From Ophioderma brevispina (lineage: Eukaryota; Echinodermata; Ophiuroidea; Amphilepidida; Ophiodermatidae), in assembly GCA_023653785.1 (NCBI GenBank), contig JAMKCH010001584.1, positions 1-64,000 of the forward strand: 64,000 bases of DNA. The letters run 5' to 3'. The notes under the pieces were generated by a model. That model was not told where the DNA came from, did not search any database, and was given only the letters and a program-made list of their open reading frames with translations. This document shows positions 12,100 to 40,611 of this stretch, in pieces (position 1 is the stretch's first letter; each line of letters starts with the position of its first letter). Position numbers and translations under genes: made by a program.

Positions 12100-12992
12100 C
12101 CGTACACACCACCAGGACGTTATAACAGGAGGTGGTAACATTTTTCATTTTAAATAATTTGTTGATTTCACTTCACATCTTTACTCAAAAATCCCAAAAA
12201 CAAAACTACTACATAAAGAAATGGCAATTGTACCCCATTTGTGGAAAAAACACTGAAAATGTTAAGTCTGGGTACAAGTCAAAAGTAGATACAATTCTAG
12301 AATAGTATAACTACACCTAGCGATGTAGACCTAGACTGCTTCCAGTCTTTATTCCATTTCAAGTTTTGTCACTGTGTTTTTTCCCAAAAGGTTAATGTAC
12401 AAAGTGCCACATTAATTTCAAATAGTGTGATACATTATTATACACTGTCACATTCCAAATTGAACATTGCAACTAACAAAGCAAGACTGAAATTAGGGAG
12501 GGGTCATTATTTACGATGGGGGTGTTTGATTCGAGGGGGAACCGGAAAAATTTTGCAAGCGAAAGTGGGACATGAAAATTTCCATCAAGGAGATCTTTAA
12601 AATGGAGAAATTACATAAAATCAGTTGGGGAATGAAAAATTGTTAACAGAAGTGAAGAGGAGTGTTTTTTTTTTTTGTTTGCCCAAAAAAGCTGAGTTCC
12701 TCCTTTCCCCCTAGCGTAAATAATGACTACCCCTTAAACAACATATGAACGTCTCAGTACTGCTGTGGTAGTACAGTTACCATTTTTGAAAGACCACACT
12801 GATGGTCATTTGTGTCAAAGTTTACAACCTCAAAATAAAGTGGTACTTTCTCAACAGGAGCGATGACATCACCAAAAATACAGCTTATTTCCCCCCGACT
12901 TCCCTTGTTACTCGCAATGATTTCTAAAAAAAATATCGTAAAAAGGACTGCACAAATACAACACAACTGTGGTCTACACTCCTCCACGGTGA
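12100..12992 (-). other. 3' UTR/downstream flank of Arf cassette A, similar to that of cassette B
   Basis: Downstream of the cassette A stop codon, the stretch GTGGTCTACACTCCTCCA and the segment around TTACTCGCAATGATTTCT recur in the same order downstream of cassette B (23,080-23,311). Further out, a segment containing GACTGCTTCCAGTC and CATTCCAAATTGAACATTGC parallels 22,770-22,980. This shows that the duplication of A and B extended past the coding exons. A minus-strand AATAAA (TTTATT at 12,348-12,353) is one possible poly(A) signal. A MITE at 12,496-12,736 interrupts the flank. Confidence 0.6.
12496..12736. mobile_element. MITE-like inverted-repeat element (about 240 bp)
   Basis: GGGAGGGGTCATTATTTACG (12,496 on) is matched inverted by CGTAAATAATGACTACCCCT near 12,715-12,735, followed by mirrored G-rich and C-rich runs. 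No target duplication is clear. Confidence 0.6.
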
Positions 12993-16751
<3,759 letters not shown>

Positions 16752-16870
16752 CTGCACATAAACGAACATCAAGAGTTTACTTGTAATTTAGACAAGCAGC
16801 CCAAAGGTTTTGATCAAACGACCGAGATACCAATATCCGCATAATTAACCTTTTGCAATATGAATTGTCT

Positions 16871-17581
16871 GCCGGAGACCGCCTGGTAGCGTGTGGTGCC
16901 CAAGGAGAGGGGTAAATTTACTATGGGGGTCAAATGTTTAAAAACTGCTCCCAAATCTATGAAATAGAGCTCAATTATCCTTAGTAACCAGGAGTAAAAA
17001 AGTCAATTTGGGTCATCTTGCGTGTGCATGCCTCCTTAACCAAGATATTTGGGGAATAGGCTAAAGGTCATTCTTTATTCACTAAGGTCAACGTTCTTGT
17101 CACATCCCTATTTCTTTGTAAAAAATAACAAAAAATGTATTTAATGATACTGATTTCAAAATATGCTTTTCAATTTTGTTCATATGTTGGTTCCCTTTAA
17201 AAGGAGGTGTAAAATGTCCCCCATCCCCCATAGAGTTCTACAGAGAATTTTGTACCCCTCCCTTATAACAACAAGAAGATGGCCGAAGTGCAAAAGCATT
17301 GCTATTTGTGAATCAGTGTCTTACATTTTGTTTAAATATGTTACAACGAAATCTAGGTATTGCAAGATTGACCTTTCCTGAATAACAAATGCCTTTAGCC
17401 TATTTTCCCAACTATCTTGGAAAGGAAGTACCACACGCAGGTGTGGGCCCAATGACTTTTACTCCTGGTTACCTAAGGAGATAATTTGAGCTCTATTACA
17501 CTCAATTAGAGCAGTTCAAACATTGACCCCCATAGTAACTTAACCCCTCTCCTGGGGCCACACCAGCAGCGGGTCTCCGCG
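16871..17581. mobile_element. MITE with long terminal inverted repeats (about 710 bp; arms about 150 bp)
   Basis: Left arm landmarks GGAGACC, GGAGAGGGGTAAATTTACTA, TGGGGGTCAA, ATAGAGCTCAA and AACCAGGAGTAAAA recur inverted, in order, in the right arm (17,430-17,581). The centre is non-coding. The arms carry many small differences, so this insertion is older than the one at 14,577. No target duplication is clear. Confidence 0.85.
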
Positions 17582-20007
17582 ACTGGTCATATTTGAAAGA
17601 TGATATTTTGTCTCTGAATTTGCCCAGTTCAGAATATTGGTATCGGGGGGTGGGGGGGTCATTCGTTTGAGGGTCAGCTCTGCGCTTCTGGCTGCTGCTG
17701 CTGTGTATGTGAAATAAATAATCTATTTAATAGGGAGATCTTGTGGTTTCCATTGCCCATTGTGCAAATCAAAAGGGCCTTTTGTTTCCACAGCCTACTC
17801 CCACGACTTACCTACAAAAAGTTGAGATTTGTAATATAATCCCTCACCAGTAGCCTTATTCTGCATGTGGTACCTATTTTAATGTAACCAATTTGTATTG
17901 TATATGTGCAAGAAATCACAATTGTGGTGGATTTCGGTGTCCTAAACGGACAAATTACAGCACAAGTGGCCTAGTGGACTCCGTGCATATCATCATCATG
18001 CATTGTTCATCAACATCAACTGGCAGATCTGAACTACTGAAATTTTGGGAATAACTTTTCTCAAGGATCATCTATGAACCATAAATAACACGTATGTGCT
18101 AGAATCCCAAAATGCACCTTTAAGGGAATAAAATTTTTGGTACACCTTAAGTTTTCTAAGCTCCTTGGATTAACGATGTCTCAAACGTGCAATCCTGCAA
18201 TGGTGTTGGAGTTGTTCTCTTTTCCAAGCTTGGCATCCTCCTGCACATTCCATGGTCCATTATTTTTTTAAAATTTTTTCTTGACCGGGTCGAAACCGCC
18301 TCGTACTGCCATTATTCAAAAGCCCACTCTTTGGTTAGTTTACTTTACTGCCCCTTATTCTGCAATTTATGGGTCGCGATTACGGTCCTAAGCTGATGCA
18401 AGCGCATTCTTTTCAGGGCTTTATCGCCTGCCTGTATTTCAATATATCTGTGTATTTTATTGTATTTAGCATAGTGCATAATTAAATTTGCATGATGCAA
18501 ATGGATAAGCTGAACAAAAAATCAATCCAATCACCACACTACGGTGCATACCAAACATTTAAGCGGACAAAAGAAAAGGCTTGCGCTGGAAAGACTCAAC
18601 AACTTATGTTTTTAAAGAAGTTTCCAGTTTTTTCCCTGTTATTATTTTATTTGGTATAGAATAAAAATAAAGGGTTGCGAATGTCCATGTTATGCTGACT
18701 AATGTGTCCTTGGCAGAACATTTGAATGGGTCTCAGCTTCGCCTCGCCAATTAGTCTGTCTTAACTTGCCTCGACACAATTTCTTGTCATACACTGAGCA
18801 TCTTAAATAGTTTTCCAAGTACATAAAACATAATATGAAATATTTTCATTGCTATGGCTGTAATTTGAAAATCAACAGAGCACATTTTTAAAGCTAAATA
18901 CGTCACGAATGTTAACATGCACCATGTCTTTCATCAATCCAACCCTCGGAACAGAATAAAATTTAGTTAGGTAAGCAGCATTGTATCTTGTCAAAACCAG
19001 TTTTAACCTGGTGATCCGCTAAAACACCGAAATATGATCCATGGTCCTTCACAGTAATTCATGTGTTTACTGCCACTGGTTGTTTCATGCTGTTGTAGAA
19101 TAGGACACCAAGCTTTTATAAATGCAGCGATGAAATCATGGAAAATCGCAGCCAGAAGCCCATGTTAGACATTAATCATTTGGTTTAAGAATGTGTACAA
19201 CATTTTGCTGGAAAATTTGGATTTTAAAGCAAATTTGCCTTACTCCCAAACAGTTGAAAGTTGGCGAGTCAACCCACGCAACTTCCAAGGGCTATTTTTA
19301 AATTTCTTATATATGATAATCGGTGAGGATTAGGTGTTGTTCTTTTGTCTATCCATACCCAGAGGGGTATTGAGTCACTCCCACAAAGCACCAGTTTTGG
19401 GATTCCACTCAAATGGGTCATGCAATCCCACAACAATCCTATTCTTAACACATCATAAAAACCCTGATTTGTTATCTCTTTTTAGAGGCCCACAAAGTGT
19501 TAGTACTCAAGAAATTTTTTTCATGAGCATGAAATGTCCTTGTGGTTCTTAGTTCCTAAAAGTAACTGCATTTGTTAGTAGCAGTACAGTAGAGACGGAT
19601 CAGCAATTCATTATGGGATTGGTTCAAACAGCGAAAACACCACCTGATACTAGGGGCCTACCGATGCCTTGTTCTGTGGAAAGGTAGGGCTGTCGTTGTC
19701 ATGTTTTTTTTAATAGCACATGTTGATATAATTTGATCACGGACATCAACATAATGTCAACATAAATTTTAATAATACAATTTTATCATTCATCAAACTT
19801 AGCTGTATTGCTTTATCTAAATAAAATGGAAGCTGATTAGTTAAATATATGTGAAATTTAACTTATTTCGGCGATTTTTCACTAGGTTTTAATTGAAATA
19901 TATGTTTTAATTCACAGTGTGGGGCAAATTAAAATCGCAAAATCTTCAAAGCCGTTTTTCTCGGAATGCGTATTTTGCAAATACGTCAGTATGTGACGCG
20001 GCTGACG
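17582..20007. other. Non-coding spacer between Arf cassettes A and B
   Basis: No gene is recognised, and in particular no Arf exon 1 signature (reverse complement of GLDAAGKT or of TTIPTIG codons). It contains a copy of the dispersed repeat shared with 7,119-7,376. Confidence 0.55.
19357..19648. repeat. Dispersed repeat, copy 2 (partner at 7,119-7,376)
   Basis: It shares ordered blocks such as GTATTGAGTC, CACCAGTTTTGGG, CCTATTCTTAACA and CATTATGGGATTGGTTCAAA with the first copy, with indels between them. Confidence 0.65.
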
Positions 20008-20623
20008 ATTTGATACCTACTTCTGCATTCCGTAATAAAAAATATTAACTATCACAGATCTGATCTTCTCACACTTATGTGCAATTGTCTGTGAGCTCTG
20101 AACATGCACTCATGCATGCATGATGTGGTTATTAACTTGCAAAATATTCTTAAATTTTTTGGGTCATGAAACTGCATCAACAAATCACATGTACATTTCC
20201 CCACCACCATCATCACATACGGTTACACAGAATACGCACAGACCTATCTTATAGCATCACATACAACATATATTCACTTCATTTTTTACTTTGGCTGTAT
20301 ACAGCTTTAATTAATATGGTCACAAACCACCTGGAAGAACCTTTGTCAGGGTTGAATATTCTTGCAAATAGAAGCAAACTTATTTGGGTAGATTTTGTTG
20401 GTTGGTTGCTTGTTTGCTCACTTGGTTGGTTATTTGTGGTGCCAGCCAGACAACAGTGGCCAACCTCATTAATGATGGAACAACCCTAGCGATTTTTCAT
20501 ATATACAGTGGTGTGCGGAAGCTATGTTGAGGTCACCATATTTAAGCTCTACTTCTAGTTCACAAGGTCAAAGGCCACTTTTGGAGGTCATGACCTGTTA
20601 TGGCAAGGTCACACCCAGTCATA
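20008..20623 (+). repeat. Direct duplication D1, copy 1 (about 616 bp)
   Basis: This block, starting ATTTGATACCTACTTCTGCA and ending GGTCACACCCAGTCATA, recurs at 20,911-21,520 with very few differences. Copy 1 runs into a 22-base A tract at its 3' end, where copy 2 continues GGGTCATAAGCATC. An open frame starting at a shared ATG (20,166 in copy 1) encodes about 107 residues and is preserved in both copies, but it has no recognisable motif and near-identity alone explains the preservation. Confidence 0.9.
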
Positions 20624-20910
20624 AAAAAAAAAAAAAAAAAAAAAGAAGTTCAGTGGCAATTCAGTGCCATATTTTTCTGAAATTGGGAGTACTTCAAATT
20701 TCCCTCAGTACCTTTCTTCCAATAAATTTATTCTGTTGTGTTTGTCCCACTTAAAAATGCTTTTGGAGCAGTGAATACTAAGAGCATCTTAACAAAGGGA
20801 GATAAACCACTAGTTCATCTGATCTGATCAGAATGCAGAAAAAGTTCTCAAATTTCTGGCTCCTGGGATATGAGGCATCGTCGCAAGTGCTACTGACTAA
20901 TGAAGGAGAC
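20624..20910. other. Spacer between the two D1 copies
   Basis: It begins with the 22-base A tract and continues with about 265 bp of unique-looking AT-rich DNA. No gene is seen. Confidence 0.6.
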
Positions 20911-21520
20911 ATTTGATACCTACTTCTGCATTCCGTAATAAAAAAATATCTATCATCGCAGATGTGATCTTCTCGCACTTAAGTGCAATTGTCTCTGCAC
21001 TCATGCAGGCATTATGTGGTTATTAACTTGCAAAATATTCTTAAATTTTTTTGGTCTTGAAACTGCATCAACAAATCACATGTACATTTCCCCACCACCA
21101 CCATCATCACATACGGTTACACAGAATACGCACAGACCTATCTTATAGCATCACATACAACATATATTCACTTCATTTTTTACTTTGGCTGTATACAGCT
21201 TTAATTAATATGGTCACAAACCACCTGGAAGAACCTTTGTCAGGGTTGAATATTCTTGCAAATAGAAGCAAACTTATTTGGGTAGATTTTGTTGGTTGGT
21301 TGCTTGTTTGCTCACTTGGTTGGTTATTTGTGGTGCCAGCCAGACAACAGTGGCCAACCTCATTAATGATGGAACAACCCTAGCGATTTTTCATATATAC
21401 AGTGGTGTGCGGAAGCTATGTTGAGGTCACCGTATTTAAGCTCTACTTCTAGTTCACAAGGTCAAAGGCCACTTTTGGAAGTCATGACCTGTTATGGCAA
21501 GGTCACACCCAGGGTCATAA
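20911..21520 (+). repeat. Direct duplication D1, copy 2 (about 610 bp)
   Basis: Same orientation as copy 1 and about 900 bp downstream. Differences are mostly single bases and short indels (for example CACCACCACCATCATC against CACCACCATCATC). Both copies contain AAGGTCAAAGGCCAC, a near match to the DR1 half-site pair seen in other repeats of this window. Confidence 0.9.
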
Positions 21521-22259
21521 GCATCACAATGGGACCAATAAATGGTAGGGCAAGGTTCAGTTAATTTTATCCTGCCTTATTTCAATCAAAGTCTTCAAGG
21601 CATAATATTACGCCCTCTGCAGTCAAGTGTTAAAGTTAGAATTTGGAAATACCCACCTAGCCCTCTACTACCAAAATACAGTGCAATTGTACCAACCAAC
21701 AAACAGTCAGTTACATGTGAACAATTTTCAAAAGCTGCTCTTTTACTTTAGTGATAATTTTAGTTCATTTCTCTCATTCAATTTTCAGTTTCCTCTCGTT
21801 TTTTTACTCAATTTGCAAGAAAAATAAATCTTCCAGTGCAATTCGGACAACCACAACAGTACGCACCACCAGCATCCACAGCCGAGCACTAATTCTAACA
21901 AAACATGCATGTTCATAGTCCAAGGACGTGTGGAAACGTGACATTATGACACATTAAAGGTGTATTTCGTGATTCCAGCACCTTCTGTTTTATTCATGGT
22001 TCACTAAATATCCTTCAGAAAAGCTTATTCACAAAATTTGAGTTGATCCCGATCTTGCGGTTTTGTGTTATGAGCAAATGCTTGTTTCCCACTGTCCCAT
22101 AGGCCATCGTGCTGTAATTTGTCCATTTACGGAAAGAAAATACAAAATTTTGTGAATTTCTTACAGATACAACTGAATTTGCATGTAAGATTCGGTACAC
22201 ATGGATTACTAAGGCTAACAGTTCAGATGATATAAAAATCTCAACTTTTTTAGGTTAGT

Positions 22260-23311
22260 TGGGGGACGAAGTTGTGGATCATGAAATTCCCCTTCAAAGC
22301 TCATTAATACAGCTCTAAAACTTCAGTCTGCAACATTAGACTGTTACCAGTCTTTGCTGTTTCTTCAGGTATGTCTACTTATTTGCAAGAATATTGACTC
22401 CTTTTAGCTATTGACACAATAAATACACCTTTATAACTGTCCTCTGTACAATATACACATACACTCAATTAGATGCACACTGCAGGTGCAATCTATTAAA
22501 ATTCACACCCTTTTGTTTAACAATACTGGTCCTATACAGAAAGTTTTAAAAAATGTTCCCTTTTCCTTTTTTTCATTAAATATAAAGCACTTCTGGAAAA
22601 AAAAGCATTCTATACATTTTACATTTTCAATGGTTTCTAATTTTTTTTTAATGGTCCTTATTTTTTGTGTTAGATTACAAATGTTAGTTGGGAAATATTT
22701 CTTTTAAATGTCATTATTACATAATTTGTTTCACTTAAACCAATTTCTATAGAAGAGAAACTGAAAAAAAATGTGTCAAACGTCTTATGACATGTTGAGT
22801 CTGGATAAAAGTCTTAATAAATACTTAAAAATACAGTCTACAACATTAGACTGCTTTGGTTCTTCTTACTCTTGTCTGACTCGTGCCACAACCCCATGTC
22901 ACACGGAACTCTGGATTCATATGTTGTATACCATGATATTCCAAATATATCATTGCAATTAACAAAGACTATAATTAGAATTTGAAATGGGGATGGGAGA
23001 GAAACTGAAACAGGTTTAATTCCTGGGAAGGGGTAGATTCAATTTCCTGTATTTTCTGATATGACAAATTGAAAACTTAAGTGCTTTTTTATTTAGAGAT
23101 TACTGGTGCAGACACAAAACTAACAATTTCAAAAGCCATTTATAAACAAGTGGGGGAACAAAATTATGACAGATATTCCAACAACACAACCTCCCTCCCT
23201 CTGTCTCTTTGTTACTTGCAATGATTTCTTTATGAAAAAAGATATGCCAACACGCAGACAGGTCTCTATACAAACACTACACAATCTGTGGTCTACACTC
23301 CTCCATGGCGA
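22260..23311 (-). other. 3' UTR/downstream flank of Arf gene B
   Basis: This resembles the flank of cassette A: GTGGTCTACACTCCTCCA, TTACTTGCAATGATTTCT and, further out, TTAGACTGCTTTGGTTC and TTCCAAATATATCATTGCAA in the same order. A minus-strand AATAAA (TTTATT at 23,088-23,093) lies about 220 nt past the stop codon and is a plausible poly(A) signal. Confidence 0.55.
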
Positions 23312-36097
<12,786 letters not shown>

Positions 36098-36368
36098 GGC
36101 TGGTATTCGGAAAGGGAGGTCTAACTTTAGACCTGGGTTTAAACCAAGTTAGTCCCCCCCCCCCCCCTCTTAATGAGTGGACCTTTTTCCTTTCAAAAAT
36201 ACTGTGAAGTTAAATATAACGGGTGAAAAAATTCCTCCATGAGGAATTTTCCCACCTTTTGCCAGAAACATTTTTTAGAATGGTGGGAAGCAAAAGAGGT
36301 CAAACCCTGTAGGCTAACCCTGGTTTAAACCGGGTCTAAAGCTGGACTCCCTTTCAGGAATACCAGCC
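36098..36368. mobile_element. MITE family M2, copy 2 (271 bp)
   Basis: GGCTGGTATTCGGAAAGGGA (36,098 on) is mirrored by TCCCTTTCAGGAATACCAGCC at the right end. Inner arms TAGACCTGGGTTTAAACCAA and TGGTTTAAACCGGGTCTA also pair. It has an internal palindrome ATTCCTCCATGAGGAAT. It is better preserved than the copy at 27,683. Confidence 0.8.
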
Positions 36369-38120
36369 TCAGCCCCTACTTTACTTCAAAACAGCTCGTG
36401 GCCAAGCAAGAGGTATTGGTCAATGGCAAGCAAAGAGACTTTATAAAATCATTAATGTATATTTTAATGTTAAGCCCCATCAAGGTATCTAGAATTAAGT
36501 CTTAACCTTACCCAAAGAATGATCTACCCAATCCTGGTGCATGCTCAATAATAAGAGCGGGATTTTAAGCTGTGAGCAAGGTAGCCAGCTTTTTAGGCCC
36601 TAGGATGTTTTTTTTCATAATGTACCTTTTTTGTATAAAAAAATCCATGAGGCATTGTATCTATAACAATAGATTTCTCACAATGCAAAAATGTGCTTTC
36701 ATAAAGCCTAGGGCTGTGCTATAAAATAAGGGGATACAATAAATATAAAGAATAAAGATCATTACATCTTGGGTCCAAACAAGTTTTCCAAACTGGGCCC
36801 TTTCCCTTAAATCAGCCCTTTGCTCATAATAACATTTTACAGGTTGCTACCCCCAGTTTTTGGTTGTTGAGGAGTTGTGGCAAGTTATCAATTGACCCCT
36901 GAATAACCATAGCAAAATAAAGCTCAGATACAAACAAAAATTTGTAAAAAAAAACCTTTAGCTTCGTACATGTAGAATTTCCAAATGGATTCGTGGTGAA
37001 ATTTTAGGCACAAAAGCAGTCAAACTTCACCCAATTCTGTTGAAAAAAGACGGTTATTTGATTCCACACTTGACAAAGGGCATTTCAACATAAAAGGCAT
37101 TAGCCATGGGCTTATTTCTGCTACTTTTTGAAAACATGCACGATTAAAAAAAAAAACACAATTAAAAAATTACAAAAATCGTCCATTCTTGTATTGGTTT
37201 GCAAGAATTCATTTGGCTCCGGCAAAGTGCAACAAAATTCTATACTGAAAATGATAAAAGGCACCCTTACATGTTGTGGCGACACTAAAAAATTCATGCG
37301 CAAAATTGGATGTATATACAACAAATTATTATTACATGTTTAAAAACAAACACACAAAAAAAAAACACATCTTATGTGTTCTTTTCTCTCTATTTTCCTA
37401 CTGAAAGAACCTGGTATTATTCAAATGCCTTATACCGCCCTGCAACATGATCTATAATAATAATTCCTGTTTATTTAAATGAATATTCACATCATTTGTT
37501 ATTCAGTGGATTACCTTTTATTTGCATTAATACCCCCCCCCCCATTATATCCTTTGTTATCCAAAACAGACTCAAAATGAATACAAAGGGATACGTTGGG
37601 GGGAAATGAAATTTAGCCCTAACATAGTAATGTAAGTGAAAAAAAAATTTTTGCCCCCTAACCTACATGATAGCAATATTAATAACAATATTAATAATAA
37701 TATGGAGTCATTGAAATATATTCATCAGGGACCTAGAGGTGGATGTAATAAAGAGATTTCTGAGTAACAGATCCAAAAGATAGTTGTACTCACAAGATAT
37801 TTTACCTATCAGCAGACTGTTACACCTTGATACGAGTTGAAATATATTGCAAGTACAACAATCTTGGAGTGTTACTCAGAACATCTCTTTCATTATATGG
37901 ATCGGTGTCAGCAATATTCAGATTCTTTGTTTGTACATTGAAAGTCTAGGGGATCATTTCTGTGAAACACCATCCAGAAATTGATCTATATTAAAGACGT
38001 TGTCGAGGTGGAAAATTGCCCAAAACGGTGCATTGTGGGATAGATTCCATATACCCTCTGTACCTAAATAGAGATATGTATTGAAAGATTATTTTGAGTT
38101 TTCTTCTGGCACATTTTTTT
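36369..38120. other. Non-coding spacer
   Basis: No gene is seen. It is AT-rich, with C and A homopolymers and the small inverted repeat listed separately at 37,744-37,896. Confidence 0.55.
37744..37896. repeat. Short inverted repeat (about 153 bp, arms about 48 bp)
   Basis: GTAATAAAGAGATTTCTGAG, TAACAGATCCAA and GTTGTACTC pair with the inverted right arm around GTACAACAATCTTGG, GTTACTCAGAACATC and TCTTTCATTAT. The size fits a small MITE or a hairpin. No target duplication is clear. Confidence 0.6.
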
Positions 38121-38127
38121 TTTTTAT

Positions 38128-40590
38128 GGGAAGACTTCATACATAAATGCACTGCACACCATTGGGAGTTCAGAAGCCCAAATGCCATGCATTCATAAAG
38201 TAAACACCATGTGGAGAGGGGTAGATACTAGTAAATATAATAGAGAGTGATGGGGAAAACATCCAAGACTTGCCATCTCATGTAACTCCATGGATGCTAT
38301 TCAAACCATGACACTGCCAATTCTAAATTGATGTGAAACTTGCAGGTTTTGTCTCACCACTACACAACAAACCGTTTTTAGTGCAGTCTGTGATTTTGTG
38401 TCGGTGTCGGGGATTTCTTTATATCATGTCTTGATATGATGGACGTCAATTTTTTGCCTAATTAAATTTTTACTTTACCCCTACTCTGTATTTATCTAAT
38501 TATGTTTAATGGCATAAAATACTGATACAGAGTATGGTGCCAAGGATGTAATATAATTCTGCCAATATTTTTATTTATCGTAGTCCAGCATCCACTACTC
38601 AAAATATTTGTTTGTCCATCCAATATTTATATAAGATGAATGGCTTTGAGTATGATCTAAAATATAAATTGCACGAGCTAGAAAAATATTGTACGGTCGA
38701 GACGATTACATATTTTTCTAGCGAGTGCAAATATTCTTGTTCATACGAAAAAAGACATTCATCATTATTATTATTATTAATATCAGGCTGACTCAGTCCA
38801 ACTGCGTTGCCATTGTTTCGTCAAAGTCTACCCGTCCGTCAAATTGCCCCGGATGCGATACAATTTCAAAATAATATTGTATTACATCCGGGGCCTTTTA
38901 CCGTAACTGTACAATACAAGATTCTTTGCAACCACTCGAGCCTGATTAAATAATACTCTTAGTTATCGGGTGAAGTGGAGCGCTGATACGGGGAATTATC
39001 ATGCGTGAAGCCCATGCCGGGTGAAGCCGAAGGCTGACCCGGTATGGGGCTAAGCGCATGGTAATATTGAGTTTTAGGGTGAGTTTTTGGGGTGATACGG
39101 ATTAATCTATTCGAGGAGTCAGATCAGAATCCGAGACTAGATTATATCGTGTCACCTGAAAACTCAGTAATAACAATGTTATCATACCCCAGCAGAACAA
39201 AATAGCACAAACTTGGCCTAAAGAAATATAAGGGTGATTCACAAACCAACCATACTTTACGTAAATTGGACTGTGGGCTAATGTTTAAATGAGTGCAAAG
39301 GTGACGATATTCAGCGACAGAATCTTTGAAAATAACATCCCTAAAAATCATCTTTTTTTTCTGATCCACAAACCAATTATTTGATCCTATTTTAATGTCT
39401 TTTAAGTGTATGTGATGACAATTTGCTTAAATCTTGTTCCACCTCGGTTCAACATTGCTAAAACTCGCCAAATTAAGCATGTTTTACGTCAAAATAAAGC
39501 CCGATTTTCGGATTTTGTTGTCATGAAGCAATGATCATGGCACCCATGCGCAGTTCCTAACTGACATGATACGGACGTTGAGACGCGCTCCGAGAGGGTG
39601 ATACGAGATATACCTAGTCCAGTAATTAAGGCGATCTCATCCCATAGAAAATCGAGTATCTACTGAATGGTAAGAAATTCCCCGTAGCAGAGTGCCGCTG
39701 AACCCGATAACAAATATATCATACCACTAAGTTATCTCAATATATTAATATAACATATTGTGTCTGTTCTTGTTTAAAAACCTATATTTTTTTTTTAAAT
39801 TAAAGTCTTAGAAACCCATGTTTCGTGCCCCACGCGTAGATACAAATAATCACAACACCCGCTCGATAAAATGGCTCAGGCGAGTACGCGGTCACCGACC
39901 TAATATAATGTGTAGTACGCGGAGAGCACGCACTCACTGAACGTCGGTACAAAATAATTCCGGTAGGCGGTAGCCTTTGATCTCTCCTTTAGTGGTATGA
40001 ATACACATAATGTGGAGAGGCAAGCAACAATCGCATCTTTATTCTCCAATTACTCTCCCTGTACAGTGTGTCAAAATAATAATAAAAATGCTTGAAGCTT
40101 CAATCAAAAATCTTCAGATAATTATGACTGAAGACACCAAAATACCATGATCTATCCAAACCCCCCTACCAAAAAATGGTAGAGTTGGTCTTGTGTGGTC
40201 CACCATTTTTCAAGTTTCCGAACTTTTGTGGCCTTCAAACCTTTAAGTAGCTTTTTTTATAAACTACTGCTCAACCTATATATATCACCCTTTGAGAGTT
40301 TTTGACTACTTTTTTTTAAAAAAAATCAGTTGGCAAAAGCAAATACTTATCAATCAAATCCGAGTACTTCTAACAAAAAAATCAAAGGATGAAGGTGGAC
40401 AAAAACGTTACAAAAAACTACCATGCATTTTCCAACGGTTGCTTTGTTTCTCGGCAAGAGTCCCTCAATAAAGATTCCTCACAATGCTGATTGCTAATTC
40501 CAAAGTTTCACTTAAAATTATCAGCACAATCTTGCATGAGTTTGCTCAGACGATCCATATGGCAACCCCTCAGATCAAGACACATTATTT
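38128..40590 (+). repeat. Tandem duplication D2, copy 1
   Basis: Segments 38,128-38,628 and 40,008-40,590 recur in order in copy 2 (40,612-40,884, 41,566-41,766 and 41,776-42,304). Shared phrases include ACCATGTGGAGAGGGGTAGA, GTAGTCCAGCATCCACTACT, TTCAGATAATTATGACTGAA and AATTATCAGCACAATCTTGC. Differences are dominated by single-base indels. Copy 1 carries an extra 1.38 kb (38,629-40,007), which includes a TIR element. Confidence 0.85.
38963..39710. mobile_element. TIR element (about 748 bp) with TTATCGGGT ends
   Basis: The left end TTATCGGGTGAAGTGGAGCG is matched inverted by the right end (around GCCGCTGAACCCGATAA, ending 39,710). The next block CTGATACGGGGAATTATC is matched by AAATTCCCCGTAGCAG. 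Arms are about 42 bp. Within the element, TGCCGGGTGAAGCCGAAGGC pairs locally with nearby GACCCGGTATGG. It lies in the part of D2 copy 1 that is absent from copy 2. No transposase is visible. Confidence 0.7.
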
Positions 40591-40611
40591 TGAGTTTTCT
40601 GGTAAATAATT

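Noticed and set aside
20166..21383. Two near-identical 107-110 codon frames as a duplicated gene
   Set aside because: They sit inside the D1 non-coding duplication. Near-identity of the copies explains why the frame persists, and no protein family is recognisable.
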